From: Pseudohongiella acticola
GTDB taxonomy: Bacteria > Pseudomonadota > Gammaproteobacteria > Pseudomonadales > Pseudohongiellaceae
Direction of reading: 5' to 3'
Assembly: GCF_001758195.1 (NCBI RefSeq)
Contig: NZ_MASR01000001.1
Location: forward strand, 1 to 64,000
DNA length: 64,000 nt
Under the pieces are notes generated by a model, which saw only the letters and a list, made by a program, of their open reading frames with translations, had not been told where the DNA came from and did not search any database. The translations under genes were made by a program, and so were the position numbers. Shown in pieces: positions 1 through 11,758 of this stretch. Every line of letters starts with the position of its first letter. Positions within the stretch are counted from its first letter, which is position 1.

Positions 1-950
1 GTTTCCAGTGAGCTGGCCGCCGTGTTCAGTGCGCTTTGTGCTTCTTCGGCCGTACCATTGACGATGGCGTTATTGGCTGCAGCGGCAGTGGTGCCGGTGC
101 TTTCAACCGTTTCTGTGGCCACCTGGCCCGGAGGCGCGTCACCGCCACCGGCGCCGCTGCCGGCTGCTGCGGTAGTGAAGCGGCCATTGACGCGGTAGGA
201 GCCTGCGCCAAAGTTTGCTTCCAGCTGATTGCCGTTCAGGTCAAAGACCGTATTGGGTGGCGTCGCTGCGGTGAACGAAGTAAAGGCACCGGTATCAATA
301 CCAAAGCGTGCTTTGGGTGCGCCAGTGGTTTCTTCAATAACGATGCTGTAATCGTACGTGTTGCCGCCGGTATTGAACTCACCCAGAATGTTGGTGAACA
401 GTGAATCAGGCAGCAGGCCGTTGACCAGGTTGGAACCACTGAAGCTGATGCCGCCGCCGCTGATGGCGTAGGGGCCATTGGCATTGGTGTTGTTAAGTGT
501 GGTGGTTGCGTTCAGTGAGCCGGCCCGTGCCAGCACGGTCAGGTTCTGAACCGGAATATCGCCAGTAACCGTGGTGCCGTTGACCGTCAAATTCAGTGTC
601 GCAATGTAGGCCTCCAGGCGACGGTTAGTGCCGACCTCGGAGATGGAAACACCGACTTTAAAGGTATGCGTTTTGTTGGTCGCGCCGACTGAATTGCCCA
701 GGGTGAAGGCAAAGTTGGGAATACCAAAGTTATCAGTCAACGGGATGTTGTTAATCGTGCCGACTGTGCCCGTTGCGTCTACCTGCGCCGAGGTGGAATA
801 CCCCGAGCCGTTACTGAGCGTAAATTGCCCCTGCGTGCCACTCGAGACAATGGTGAAATCATTTGCGTTGGCATAAACGCCAAATCCGGATATAACGCCC
901 GCAATGACCACTTGGCTCAGGCGCGTCTTGTAACGGCTGGTATTTTTCAT
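1..950 (-). CDS. Exported protein of unknown function, C-terminus beyond window edge
   Basis: An open frame runs from an ATG at 950-948 to the window edge without a stop, giving about 316 residues of an incomplete protein. It begins MKNTSRYKTRLSQVV followed by a hydrophobic stretch and ends its likely signal peptide near VYANA, so it should be exported. The mature part is rich in Thr, Asn, Gly and Ser with alternating hydrophobic residues, as in beta-rich surface proteins. From about residue 255 it becomes Gly/Ala-rich and then helix-like (NNAIVNGTAEEAQSALNTAA). I do not recognise the family. An autotransporter passenger or other surface protein is possible, but the diagnostic C-terminus is missing. 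The AT-rich region 951-1197 upstream probably carries its promoter. Confidence 0.7.
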   Translation of the reverse strand, partial: MKNTSRYKTRLSQVVIAGVISGFGVYANANDFTIVSSGTQGQFTLSNGSGYSTSAQVDATGTVGTINNIPLTDNFGIPNFAFTLGNSVGATNKTHTFKVGVSISEVGTNRRLEAYIATLNLTVNGTTVTGDIPVQNLTVLARAGSLNATTTLNNTNANGPYAISGGGISFSGSNLVNGLLPDSLFTNILGEFNTGGNTYDYSIVIEETTGAPKARFGIDTGAFTSFTAATPPNTVFDLNGNQLEANFGAGSYRVNGRFTTAAAGSGAGGGDAPPGQVATETVESTGTTAAAANNAIVNGTAEEAQSALNTAASSLE

Positions 951-1197
951 TAAGGATCCCTCTAAGAGCAGCTTTGTGTATATAAAATAATTAGTGATCA
1001 GCGTGTTGCGTCAATATCTTAATCTGGTTTAATCAGATAGGGGGTGTACAGTAACTCAGCCTTCAATGGCCATAGTCAGTACAATCAGTGCGTTAGGTCA
1101 AGAGTCTAGCACCGAAAGCACACACAGTTACAGTTGTATAGTCAATTTTTTTGCCTGAAAAATCATTATTAATGACAATTTTTGCGAATATGGATTC

Positions 1198-2334
1198 CTA
1201 GCGACGGTTGATCATTTCCGCCAGGGAAAAACGAATACCCAGTTTCAGCTCGGCATACCCGTATAGGGTCTCGGAAAAACTGCCGCTGAGTGGGTTGTTG
1301 TAATGGGGCATGATGCCAACAAATTGATTGGCAAACAGCTTGCCGCCGAGGCCCAGGTGTACCTGCGGTGTCAGCCACCAGTTAACGTTGGCGTAAAAGG
1401 CATGATTGACGGTTGCGGTGTTGCCCAGATCGGTACCACGGAGGAAGGACGGGATCAGGCTACTGTCGCTGCTGTTGATATCCTGCCGGCGGGCGTTGAT
1501 GCGAATGTATTCATAACCGGCCTGCATCGGCAGTCGCGGCAGCACTTGCCAGTTCACGCTGGCCCCCATCAGCAGGTAGTTCTCTTCCAGGTCAAAGGTC
1601 TGCAGAAACTGGTCGCGCAGAAACTGCAGGTCAATTTCGGTGCTTGTGCCGGATGATGAGTCCGACTTGCCATAACCGGCCCAGGCACTGACGGCGATAT
1701 TGGGGGTGATCGGATGCGTCAGAATCAGCCTTGCCCGCCAGCCGTCGTCGCGCAGTCGGTCCATGGCAAAGCGTTGAGGTGGCTCAAAGCGTATGTTTGT
1801 ATTGGCGCTGAACTGGAAACTTTCCAGGAAACCATCAAAATCATCGCTGACATTCTCCACCTTCATGACTTCAAGCGCAGCGCTGGTCCAGGGTCGGGTC
1901 TGGTCAATGGAGGTGCTTTCAAAGAATACCCACTTGGCGCCCCAGTCGGTGCTGCGGGTGTTCAGTCCCTGGCTAAGGTCAAGGATACTGGCACTGACCG
2001 GTTCGCGAACTTTCAGGGTCAACTCCTGATCCTGTTGTCGGTAGAACAGTTCCAGGCCGCGACCAACGCCCAGCCTCAGTTCGCCACGCCAGCCGTCAAG
2101 GTCGCCACTGTTGTCGATCAACCGACTGTTACCGGCCAGTATCTTGTCGCGGAAATTGAATACGTCAATGCTGTCATCCACCAGCAGCAGGTTGCCGCTG
2201 AGCTCCAGTTCGCCGGCCCCCAGACTGTAGGCACTGGTGTGGCCGTTACCAATCCAGCCAAACGGCTGCTGCGCCTGAGCGGGGATCGCTGAAACAGCGG
2301 CAGCAGCAAGCACGAACACAGACAACAAACGCAT
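1198..2334 (-). CDS. Outer-membrane beta-barrel-like protein
   Basis: A 378-residue protein starting MRLLSVFVLAAAAVSAIPAQAQQ, a clear Sec signal peptide cleaved near AQA-QQ. The rest alternates polar and hydrophobic residues with many aromatic residues and repeated strand-like stretches (LKLGIRFSLAEM near the end), as expected of an outer-membrane barrel. I cannot name the family. The start at 2334 was chosen because an AGGGAG ribosome site precedes it and the signal peptide begins there. The frame stays open for 55 more codons upstream, but those run through the palindromic repeat region and are not credible as coding. It is transcribed divergently from smc. Confidence 0.7.
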   Translation of the reverse strand: MRLLSVFVLAAAAVSAIPAQAQQPFGWIGNGHTSAYSLGAGELELSGNLLLVDDSIDVFNFRDKILAGNSRLIDNSGDLDGWRGELRLGVGRGLELFYRQQDQELTLKVREPVSASILDLSQGLNTRSTDWGAKWVFFESTSIDQTRPWTSAALEVMKVENVSDDFDGFLESFQFSANTNIRFEPPQRFAMDRLRDDGWRARLILTHPITPNIAVSAWAGYGKSDSSSGTSTEIDLQFLRDQFLQTFDLEENYLLMGASVNWQVLPRLPMQAGYEYIRINARRQDINSSDSSLIPSFLRGTDLGNTATVNHAFYANVNWWLTPQVHLGLGGKLFANQFVGIMPHYNNPLSGSFSETLYGYAELKLGIRFSLAEMINRR

Positions 2335-2377
2335 GACAATCTCCCTGTTGGTAAGCGGCAAAAGCCTACCACGGCTA

Positions 2378-2495
2378 AAGGGGACGGAGGCAATACTTTT
2401 TCCTGATGGGACGCGCTTATGGGGACGGAGGATATACTTTTTGAAAAAAGTATATCCTCCGTCCCCATAAGCGTATCGTTCCGTCTCCATAAGCG
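2378..2495. repeat. RAYT-type palindrome copy A with flanking half-motifs
   Basis: The complete palindrome lies at 2414-2473 between two divergent genes. Both arms carry GGGGACGGAGG, the inner stem is the ATATAC/GTATAT variant, and the outer stem extends through CGCTT/AAGCG. A solitary left half (GGGGACGGAGGCAATAC) sits at 2378-2398. A second right half, CCGTCTCCATAAGCGG, repeats just outside the palindrome at 2481-2496. The arrangement looks like nested or tandem insertion of one element type. Confidence 0.9.
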
Positions 2496-2585
2496 GCATA
2501 AGCGGGTGTACGCTACCGGCAAAAATCAGCTACACTTCCGTCCTTTGGCAGAACATCAAACAATGGATCGTTGGCAGACCCCTAA

Positions 2586-5500
2586 ATGCGTTTAAAAAGT
2601 ATCAAACTGGCTGGCTTTAAATCCTTTGTGGATCCCACAACGGTCAATTTCCCCAGCAATCTGGCAGCGGTCGTCGGCCCCAATGGTTGCGGTAAATCCA
2701 ACATCATCGATGCCGTGCGCTGGGTCATGGGCGAAAGCTCTGCCAAAAACCTGCGCGGCGAGAACATGACCGACGTTATTTTTAACGGCTCGGGCAATCG
2801 CAAACCGGTGGGTCAGGCCAGCATCGAACTGGTCTTCGATAACAGCGACAACCGCATCAAGGGCGAATACGCCAGCTTCGCGGAAATCTCCATCAAGCGT
2901 AAGGTCTCCCGCGACGGCACCAACATGTACATGTTAAACGGCACCAAGTGTCGTCGTCGTGACATTACCGATATTTTTCTGGGCACCGGTCTGGGCCCGC
3001 GCAGCTACTCAATCATCGAGCAGGGCATGGTTTCGCGCCTGATCGAGTCCAAGCCCGAAGAGCTGCGCATCTTCATTGAAGAAGCCGCCGGCATCTCCAA
3101 ATACAAGGAGCGTCGCCGCGACACCGAGAATCGTATCAAGCGCACGCGCGAAAACATGGAGCGTCTCACCGACATCCGCGACGAGCTCACGCGTCAGTTG
3201 GCACATCTACATCGTCAGGCGCAGGCGGCGGAAAAATACAAAGAATACAAGGCACAGGAGCGTGATCTTAAAGCACAGTATGACGCTTTGCGATGGCGCG
3301 CGCTGGACACCGAAGTGCAGTCCAAGCAGGGCGTGATCAAAGAGCTGGAGCTGCAGATTGAATCCGTGGTCGCCGACCAGCGCGGCCTGGACGCCAGGCA
3401 CGAAGAATTGCTGCTCAAGCACACGGATCTGAATGATGACCTCAGCGAAGTGCAGGGTCGCTACTACAGCCTGGGTGGCGATATCGCCCGTATTGAGCAG
3501 TCGATTGAGCACCACATCGAGCGCATGAAACAGCTGCGCCAGGATCTGGACGAGAACCAGCGCAGCTTTCAGCAGTCACAAAGTGAGGCTCAAGCCGACG
3601 TGCAAAAAATGGCGTCGCTGGAAGAAGAACTCACCGTTCTTGAGCCCGAACTGGAACTGGCCGAACACGCGCAGGAAGAGTCCGCCATCAAGCTGGAAGA
3701 ATCTGAAGAACAGATGCAGCAATGGCAGCAGACCTGGGATGAGTTCAGCCAGCGTTCGGAAGAACCCCGGCAACTGGCCGAGGTTGAGCAGTCACGCATT
3801 CAGCAGCTGGAAAAAATTGTCGAGCGTGGGGTAGAGCGGCGCACCCGACTGCGAGAAGAGCGACAGGGCCTGGGCGAAAACCCGGAGCAGGATGCCATCG
3901 ACGAGTTGTCCGTGCAGATCACCGCCATGGAAGATCAGCTCGACAGCAAGCAAACGCGCAATTCTGAGCTGGCCTCACAGATTGAACAGGAACGCGGCAA
4001 AGGCCAGCAACTGGGCAATGAGCTGGATCAGGCACGCAGCGAACTGCAGCGCCAGAAGGGCCAGTTTGCCTCGCTGGATGCGCTGCAGAAGTCAGCGCTG
4101 GGGCAGACCGACGACAAACTCAATCGCTGGCTGGCGGACAAGTCCCTGGATCAGGGCACACGCCTGGGCGAACGTATAAAGGTCGCAGCTGGCTGGGAGC
4201 CGGCCGTGGAAGCGGTGCTGGGCGATACCCTGCAAGCCGTGTGTGTGGATGCTCTGGATTCAGTGGCCGCAGCTCTGGCGGAATTGCCATCGGGCATGCT
4301 GTCGCTGCTGGAAACGGAAAAGAATGGGGACGCGACAAGTATGGGGACGGAGGAGATACTTTCTGAGAAAGTATCTCCTCCGTCCCCATACTTGTCGTCC
4401 CGATTAACTCCGCTCAGCGACAAAATTACCGCCGACTTTGATGTCAGCCCATTGCTGCAGGGCATCTATGTCGCCGAATCACTGGAGCAGGCACTGTCTG
4501 CGCGCAAAGCACTGACCGGTTCAGACTCTGTGGTCACGGCGCAGGGCCTGTGGCTGGGCCGCAACTGGATACGGGTGCGTAAATCCGTTGATGCCAGCGA
4601 AGGGTTGCTGGCCCGTAAAGGCGAAATGAGCCGTCTTGGCGAGCAGATGGAGATTTTGCAGGAACAGGCTGACGAGCTGCTGGAGAACCAGCAGGCCAGC
4701 CGCGATGCATTGCGCGATCTGGAAGCCGAACGTGAAAACGTGCAGCGCGAGATTGCCCAGGTCAGCCGTGAATACAGCGAGCTGAAATCCCGCCTCAGCG
4801 CCAAGATCATGAAGGAAGAACAGACCACCCAGCGCCGCCAGCGCCTGCAGCATGAGCTGGAAGAGCTGGAGAAGCAGCTGGAAGTGGAGCAGGAGAACAT
4901 TGCCCGCTCGCGGGAAAATCTGCAGAACGCGCTGGACGCTATGGAGCAGGACATTGAGCGTCGCGAAACCCTGATGCAACAGCGCGACTCGCTGCGTGGC
5001 AGTCTCGATCAGATTCGTCAGCAGGCCCGTCACGACAAGGATCACAGCCACCAATTGAGTGTGCGTGAACAGTTGTTGCGCTCGCAGATCAACTCGCTGC
5101 GCGAAACCATGTCGCGCATGAACACTCAGGTACAGCGCGCCAAAGAACGTATCGAGTCCATCGAGAATCAGCTCAACGAGTCTGACATGCCTCTGGAAGG
5201 CAAGCGCACTGAACTGGAGACCCTGCTGCAGAACCGGCTGGAAGTGGAAGACAAAATGAATGCAGCGAAAAAGGCTGCCGACGAAAATGAACACCAGTTG
5301 CGCGCGCTGGAGCAGGAGCGGGCCGGTTTCGAACGCAAGGCAGGCGGGCTGCGTGAGCAGCTAATGGAAAATCGCCTGAAAACCGAAGGTGATCTGGTCA
5401 AGCGTGAAGCCCTGTCCGAGCAGCTGAAAGAGGCGCGCTACGATCTGGACACGGTGCTGGGCAATCTGCCTGACGACCTGACTCAGCAGAGCTGCGAAGA

Positions 5501-6149
5501 TGAGCTGGAAGCCATCGGTAATCGTGTGCAGCGTCTTGGCGCCATCAACCTGGCGGCGATTGAAGAATACGAGCAGCAGTCCGAGCGCAAAGTGTATCTG
5601 GATGCCCAGAACGATGATCTGGACCGGGCGCTGGCCACTCTGGAAAACGCCATCCGCAAGATCGACCGGGAAACCCGTACCCGTTTCAAAGAGACCTTCG
5701 ACAAGATCAATGCCGGCCTGCAGGAGCTGTTCCCCAAAGTCTTTGGCGGTGGTCATGCCTACCTGGACATGACTGGCGAAGACCTGCTCGACACCGGTGT
5801 TGCCATCATGGCGCGGCCTCCGGGCAAGCGCAACAGCACCATCCACTTGCTGTCAGGCGGCGAGAAGGCAATGACCGCGATCGCGCTGGTGTTCTCCATC
5901 TTCCGGCTCAACCCGTCACCGTTCTGTATGCTGGACGAGGTTGACGCGCCGCTTGATGATGCCAACGTAGGGCGTTATGGTCGACTGGTAAAAGAAATGT
6001 CCGACACCGTGCAGTTTGTGTTCATCACGCACAACAAACTCACCATGGAGATCGCCAATCAATTGCTGGGTGTCACCATGCATGAGCCGGGCGTCTCCCG
6101 TATTGTGGCAGTAGATATAGAAGAGGCCGCCGAACTGGCGGCGATGTGA
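2586..6149 (+). CDS. smc: Chromosome segregation ATPase SMC
   Basis: A 1187-residue SMC that organises and segregates the chromosome with ScpA and ScpB. The N-terminal ATPase half has the Walker A motif GPNGCGKSN at about residues 31-39. Long Glu/Gln/Arg-rich coiled coils follow on both sides of a hinge around residues 520-650. The C-terminal half has the signature LLSGGEKA at about residue 1088 and the Walker B/D-loop MLDEVDAPLDDAN near 1115. The start MRLKSIKLAGFKSFVDPT is typical. It heads the smc-zipA-ligA order seen in pseudomonads and relatives. Unusually, a palindromic repeat and its outer half-motif are translated in frame at about residues 575-604, inside the hinge region ([17 protein letters not shown]). 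Confidence 0.97.
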   Translation: MRLKSIKLAGFKSFVDPTTVNFPSNLAAVVGPNGCGKSNIIDAVRWVMGESSAKNLRGENMTDVIFNGSGNRKPVGQASIELVFDNSDNRIKGEYASFAEISIKRKVSRDGTNMYMLNGTKCRRRDITDIFLGTGLGPRSYSIIEQGMVSRLIESKPEELRIFIEEAAGISKYKERRRDTENRIKRTRENMERLTDIRDELTRQLAHLHRQAQAAEKYKEYKAQERDLKAQYDALRWRALDTEVQSKQGVIKELELQIESVVADQRGLDARHEELLLKHTDLNDDLSEVQGRYYSLGGDIARIEQSIEHHIERMKQLRQDLDENQRSFQQSQSEAQADVQKMASLEEELTVLEPELELAEHAQEESAIKLEESEEQMQQWQQTWDEFSQRSEEPRQLAEVEQSRIQQLEKIVERGVERRTRLREERQGLGENPEQDAIDELSVQITAMEDQLDSKQTRNSELASQIEQERGKGQQLGNELDQARSELQRQKGQFASLDALQKSALGQTDDKLNRWLADKSLDQGTRLGERIKVAAGWEPAVEAVLGDTLQAVCVDALDSVAAALAELPSGMLSLLETEKNGDATSMGTEEILSEKVSPPSPYLSSRLTPLSDKITADFDVSPLLQGIYVAESLEQALSARKALTGSDSVVTAQGLWLGRNWIRVRKSVDASEGLLARKGEMSRLGEQMEILQEQADELLENQQASRDALRDLEAERENVQREIAQVSREYSELKSRLSAKIMKEEQTTQRRQRLQHELEELEKQLEVEQENIARSRENLQNALDAMEQDIERRETLMQQRDSLRGSLDQIRQQARHDKDHSHQLSVREQLLRSQINSLRETMSRMNTQVQRAKERIESIENQLNESDMPLEGKRTELETLLQNRLEVEDKMNAAKKAADENEHQLRALEQERAGFERKAGGLREQLMENRLKTEGDLVKREALSEQLKEARYDLDTVLGNLPDDLTQQSCEDELEAIGNRVQRLGAINLAAIEEYEQQSERKVYLDAQNDDLDRALATLENAIRKIDRETRTRFKETFDKINAGLQELFPKVFGGGHAYLDMTGEDLLDTGVAIMARPPGKRNSTIHLLSGGEKAMTAIALVFSIFRLNPSPFCMLDEVDAPLDDANVGRYGRLVKEMSDTVQFVFITHNKLTMEIANQLLGVTMHEPGVSRIVAVDIEEAAELAAM
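4310..4396. repeat. Palindrome copy B, in frame inside smc
   Basis: The palindrome spans 4334-4396: GACAAGTATGGGGACGG on the left and its exact complement on the right, with inner stem AGATACTTTC/GAAAGTATCT and a short TGA loop. The loop triplet is out of frame, so smc reads through. An outer half-motif (GAAACGGAAAAGAATGGGG) precedes it from 4311 and is almost the same as the sequence before the ligA copy. The insert adds about 30 residues to SMC. Confidence 0.92.
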
Positions 6150-6158
6150 CCGCCAGGG

Positions 6159-6284
6159 ATGGCGGAAATGCCGGTTTTGCAGGAGCAAAAACCGGCGAGA
6201 CCGCCAGGGCCAGGAATTGCTCCTGCATTCCTGGCATTACCGCCTTCCATGGCGGGCAGATGGCGGAAATGCCGGTTTTGCAGG
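6159..6284. repeat. 25-bp direct repeat with hairpin downstream of smc
   Basis: The 25 bases at 6159-6183, beginning ATGGCGGAAATGCCGG, recur at 6260-6284. The first copy continues into an inverted repeat at 6170-6196 (GCCGGTTTTGC facing GCAAAAACCGGC), which could act as a terminator for smc although no clear T-run follows. A second imperfect inverted repeat (CAGGAATTGCTCCTG) lies between the copies. The segment is non-coding and abuts palindrome copy C. Confidence 0.7.
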
Positions 6285-6353
6285 GAAGTATGGGGACGGA
6301 GGGAATACTTTTTGATCAGTGCTCAAAAAGTATTCCCTCCGTCCCCATACTTC
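6285..6353. repeat. RAYT-type palindrome copy C
   Basis: A perfect stem between smc and zipA: outer GAAGTAT/ATACTTC, core GGGGACGGAGGG, inner GAATACTTTTT facing AAAAAGTATTC, loop GATCAGTGCTC. It sits 33 bp before the zipA start, so it may affect transcription entering zipA. Confidence 0.92.
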
Positions 6354-6386
6354 GCCAACTATTAACTTGTTAGGAAACAGTAAACA

Positions 6387-8813
6387 ATGGGTTTACGGGA
6401 ACTGCTGATTCTTATACTGATTCTGGCTATCGTGGTCGTGGTACTGCGAGGCCTGTATGTGGCATTGCGTTCCCGTCGCGGGCAGATAAAGATCGCGCTG
6501 GAAAAGAATATTCCCGAATACGACCTGGACGAGCTGGAAATGCGCGAATTGCCCAACGGCGGCGCGCGTATGGTCGGCCGCTCCTTCGCCGAAGTGCAGC
6601 GTCAGAATTCCGCGCATGCGGCCAAAGCCAATGCAACCGCCAGCGGCAAACCGTCTACGCTGCGCCCCGGCGCCCGGGGCCTGAAAACCAATCTGTCCCG
6701 ATCCGCCAGTCGCACAGCCCCGACAGCCGCGGCGGTGCAAAGCATCCCGGAGGCTGAAGAGACCGAGCATCACGACGATCCTCTGTTGATAGATGAAGGT
6801 CTCAATGCACAACAGGGCGTAACGCCTCAGCCCCGGCATGAAGATAACGACGATCCGGCCAGCTACGAACGTGAGCTGGTCGAAGATGAAACCCTCTTGT
6901 TTGACGAAGAACCCCTGGTCAACGTCGGCGACGGAAATTTTGACGAAGAAATGTTGTCAGAACCCGAAGAGATGGAAAAGACTTTAGCGACGGAAGAGCC
7001 CTCCGCGTATAAGGAGCCCTCAGCAGAGGAAGAGCCCTCAGCGAAGGAAGAGCCTTTAGCGAAGGAAGAGCCTTTAGCGGATAAAGAGCCCTCAGCGGAT
7101 GAAGAGCCTTCAGCGGAAGAAGAGCCAGCCGACGCTGAAGAGACCTCTGAAGCGGTATTCAGTTTTGTCGCCGTCAAGGACATCGATGACACCGACGCTT
7201 TCGAAGAGCAGGATGAACTCGACACCCAAGACGAGCGCAATGACGGCTATCAACCCGATGCCATGGACGACGACGTCTATAACACCGATGTGGACGATGA
7301 CAGCACAGATGGTGATGACGACAGCGCTTATGACAGTCCGAATGAAGGCCTGTATGACAGCCCGCACGATTCATTAGCCGATGTCAGTGTCGTCGACCGC
7401 CGTCCACGCAATGACGACGAACTGGACGACGTGCTGGACGAACTGCTGCAAAAATCCGTGGCACCGGAAACGCCAGCGCCGACCGTGCGGCAGGCCGGCG
7501 AATTGCCTGAGCCAGTGCTGACCTGGGACATGATGGCACAGGAGCCAGAATCCGAGCTCAAACCTGAACCAGAACCAGAACCAGAGCCAGTCCATTATGG
7601 CAATGATGATCCGCTGTTCGACTACACCGCCGGCGAAGACGAAACTGATGAACAAGACCGCACTCGGGATGAGGACCTGGATGAAAGCCCTGATGCTGAT
7701 TCGGATGACAGCCCAGGCAACATAGAAACAACCCAAAACCCGAACACTGATTCGCAGTCCGACCCGCATTCGGTCGAGGATGATATGCCAGATTTTGATG
7801 ATGAAACTATAGCCGATCCGAATCCACAGCCGGATGAACAGGATTCCTTTGCCGCACGCGGCAATGATGAGATAGACGTGCTGTTTGATGACGACGATCG
7901 CGAGCGCCGCATCGCCGCCCTGGAAGAGCAACAGGAGACCGCTTCCAAACGATTCATGTCCTGGGCCGGTGGTGCCTTCAGCCGGCTGGGAAGCAGCAAA
8001 ACCCAGGCCGGTAGTAAAGAGGCCGTTGCTAAAACAGAAGTAGAGCCGGTCGCCGATGATGAGGCCGAACGAAACCGAAAAGCAGACAAGAAAGCCCGCA
8101 AGAAGCTGGCCAAGGCCGAAAAACGGCAGGCACGCGAACAGGCCGAGCAAAATGCGGCAGCACCCGTTGATGATGTCGAGGACTACTTTGACGACGATGA
8201 TGGTGTGTCTGCGGTGCGTGAGCAGGAGAGACCTGGCGCTGCCGAAGGCAATACCAGCGCGCCACTCACTCAGAGTCAGCTTGATCTGGGCGACGCCAAC
8301 AGCGATGAAGACGCCTACTATAACGAAGAAGAGCAGGGCGAAGGCCACGAACAGGAACCGCCGGGTTACAGTGAGGTGTTGGTGATCAATGTGATGGCGC
8401 GCCCGGGCACTGAAATGCACGGCGACGACCTGTTGCCAGTGTTGATGAGCAGTGGCCTGAAGTTTGGCGAGATGTCGATTTTTCATTACCATACAGACAA
8501 GGTCGGCGGCCGTAGAAACGGGCCAGTCATGTTCAGCGTTGCCAATGCGCTGAACCCGGGCACTTTTGATCTTAACCGGATCAGTGAATTTGCTACGCTG
8601 GGTGTCTGTTTCTTCATGACCCTGCCCAATGTGGTCAATAACATGGTGGCCTTTGAGCAGATGCTGGCAACCGCTCGCAAAGTACAAGGGGCGCTGGACG
8701 CAGAGCTGAAAGATGACAATCGCTCTGTGATGACGGCGCAGACGGTGGAACATTATCGCCAGCGTATCCGTGACTTCGAGTTACAGGAATTAAAAAACGC
8801 CCGCTCACGCTAA
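6387..8813 (+). CDS. zipA: Cell division protein ZipA with a very long acidic linker
   Basis: ZipA anchors FtsZ polymers to the inner membrane at mid-cell. The N-terminus MGLRELLILILILAIVVVVLRG is a single membrane anchor with the N-terminus outside. The C-terminal FtsZ-binding domain occupies about residues 665-800 (EVLVINVMARPG, MFSVANALNPGTFDL, FFMTLPNV). Its place between smc and ligA is the standard one. At 808 residues it is more than twice the usual length of about 330. The excess is a linker rich in Asp, Glu, Ser and Pro, including six to eight imperfect EEPSA/KEEPLA units at about residues 202-248. Gene boundaries are firm, with ligA starting 13 bp later. Confidence 0.95.
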   Translation: MGLRELLILILILAIVVVVLRGLYVALRSRRGQIKIALEKNIPEYDLDELEMRELPNGGARMVGRSFAEVQRQNSAHAAKANATASGKPSTLRPGARGLKTNLSRSASRTAPTAAAVQSIPEAEETEHHDDPLLIDEGLNAQQGVTPQPRHEDNDDPASYERELVEDETLLFDEEPLVNVGDGNFDEEMLSEPEEMEKTLATEEPSAYKEPSAEEEPSAKEEPLAKEEPLADKEPSADEEPSAEEEPADAEETSEAVFSFVAVKDIDDTDAFEEQDELDTQDERNDGYQPDAMDDDVYNTDVDDDSTDGDDDSAYDSPNEGLYDSPHDSLADVSVVDRRPRNDDELDDVLDELLQKSVAPETPAPTVRQAGELPEPVLTWDMMAQEPESELKPEPEPEPEPVHYGNDDPLFDYTAGEDETDEQDRTRDEDLDESPDADSDDSPGNIETTQNPNTDSQSDPHSVEDDMPDFDDETIADPNPQPDEQDSFAARGNDEIDVLFDDDDRERRIAALEEQQETASKRFMSWAGGAFSRLGSSKTQAGSKEAVAKTEVEPVADDEAERNRKADKKARKKLAKAEKRQAREQAEQNAAAPVDDVEDYFDDDDGVSAVREQERPGAAEGNTSAPLTQSQLDLGDANSDEDAYYNEEEQGEGHEQEPPGYSEVLVINVMARPGTEMHGDDLLPVLMSSGLKFGEMSIFHYHTDKVGGRRNGPVMFSVANALNPGTFDLNRISEFATLGVCFFMTLPNVVNNMVAFEQMLATARKVQGALDAELKDDNRSVMTAQTVEHYRQRIRDFELQELKNARSR
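6988..7127 (+). repeat. Tandem EEPSA-coding repeat within zipA
   Basis: Imperfect 15-18 base units encoding EEPSA, KEEPLA, DKEPSA and similar peptides are repeated in tandem in the acidic linker of ZipA. Units such as GAAGAGCCCTCAGCG and GAAGAGCCTTTAGCG differ mostly at third positions, which suggests slippage expansion followed by drift. Confidence 0.8.
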
Positions 8814-11023
<2,210 letters not shown>

Positions 11024-11758
11024 GTCTTGCGTGGTTGGCCGGGTCGCAGTCGACCAATTATTAGGCCATATTTTTTCTTTAGTACTTTCTTGTACCGGTT
11101 GTCGGCCACGGGCTGACAACAATGTGCAGCGCTGCGAATCAATGTCAATTGATGCTTACTGACAGGTTTATTAAATAGGCGGAGGTAAGCTTCACGCCGT
11201 GCCACAGCAGATTCACCCAGCGCGAGAAACTCTGTATGGGGTTGCATCCATCCGTCAGCACCGAGCGCATTTTCCTTGAAGCTCGACCACCTGTAGTGCT
11301 CGGGGTCTGTCACGATTGAGGCGCGCACTGGATTGAGTTCTATGTAGCGCTGGCAGGTCAGGAAATACCGCTGGGTCTGCACCAGACTGGCGCGATGACG
11401 TCCCTCCCACAGCGTGCCGGTGCGGTTATATTTTTGATTGATGTAGCGGGCATAATTGCTGCCAACAATACGGGTAACCCAGGAGACACCGTCATCGCGA
11501 TACGGTGTCAGAAGAAAATGCACATGATTGCTCATCAAACAATACGCATGGACATGCACATCATAGATGCTGGCATTAATCCGCCACTGTTTGAGGTAAA
11601 AGGAATAGTCAGCATCTTGCAGAAAACAGCGCTGACGATTATTGCCGCGTTGAACAATGTGATATGGCATTCCCGCCACGTAGTGACGCGCACGTCTGGG
11701 CATAGCAAACTCCTTTTGCTAAGTGCATTTCTTCAAAGAGTATAGACAATGCGGCGCC

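Noticed and set aside
2414-2473. Palindromes read as ordinary rho-independent terminators only
   Set aside because: The same long core recurs in intergenic, divergent and coding positions, including inside smc and ligA, so it is a mobile repeat; termination can only be a secondary role.
2335-2499. N-terminal extension of the barrel protein through the palindrome region
   Set aside because: The extra 55 codons are repeat-derived; the signal peptide and ribosome site fix the start at 2334.
7374-8753. Long minus-strand frame of 459 codons opposite zipA
   Set aside because: It mirrors the skewed codon content of the acidic ZipA linker; it has no ribosome site or recognisable domain.
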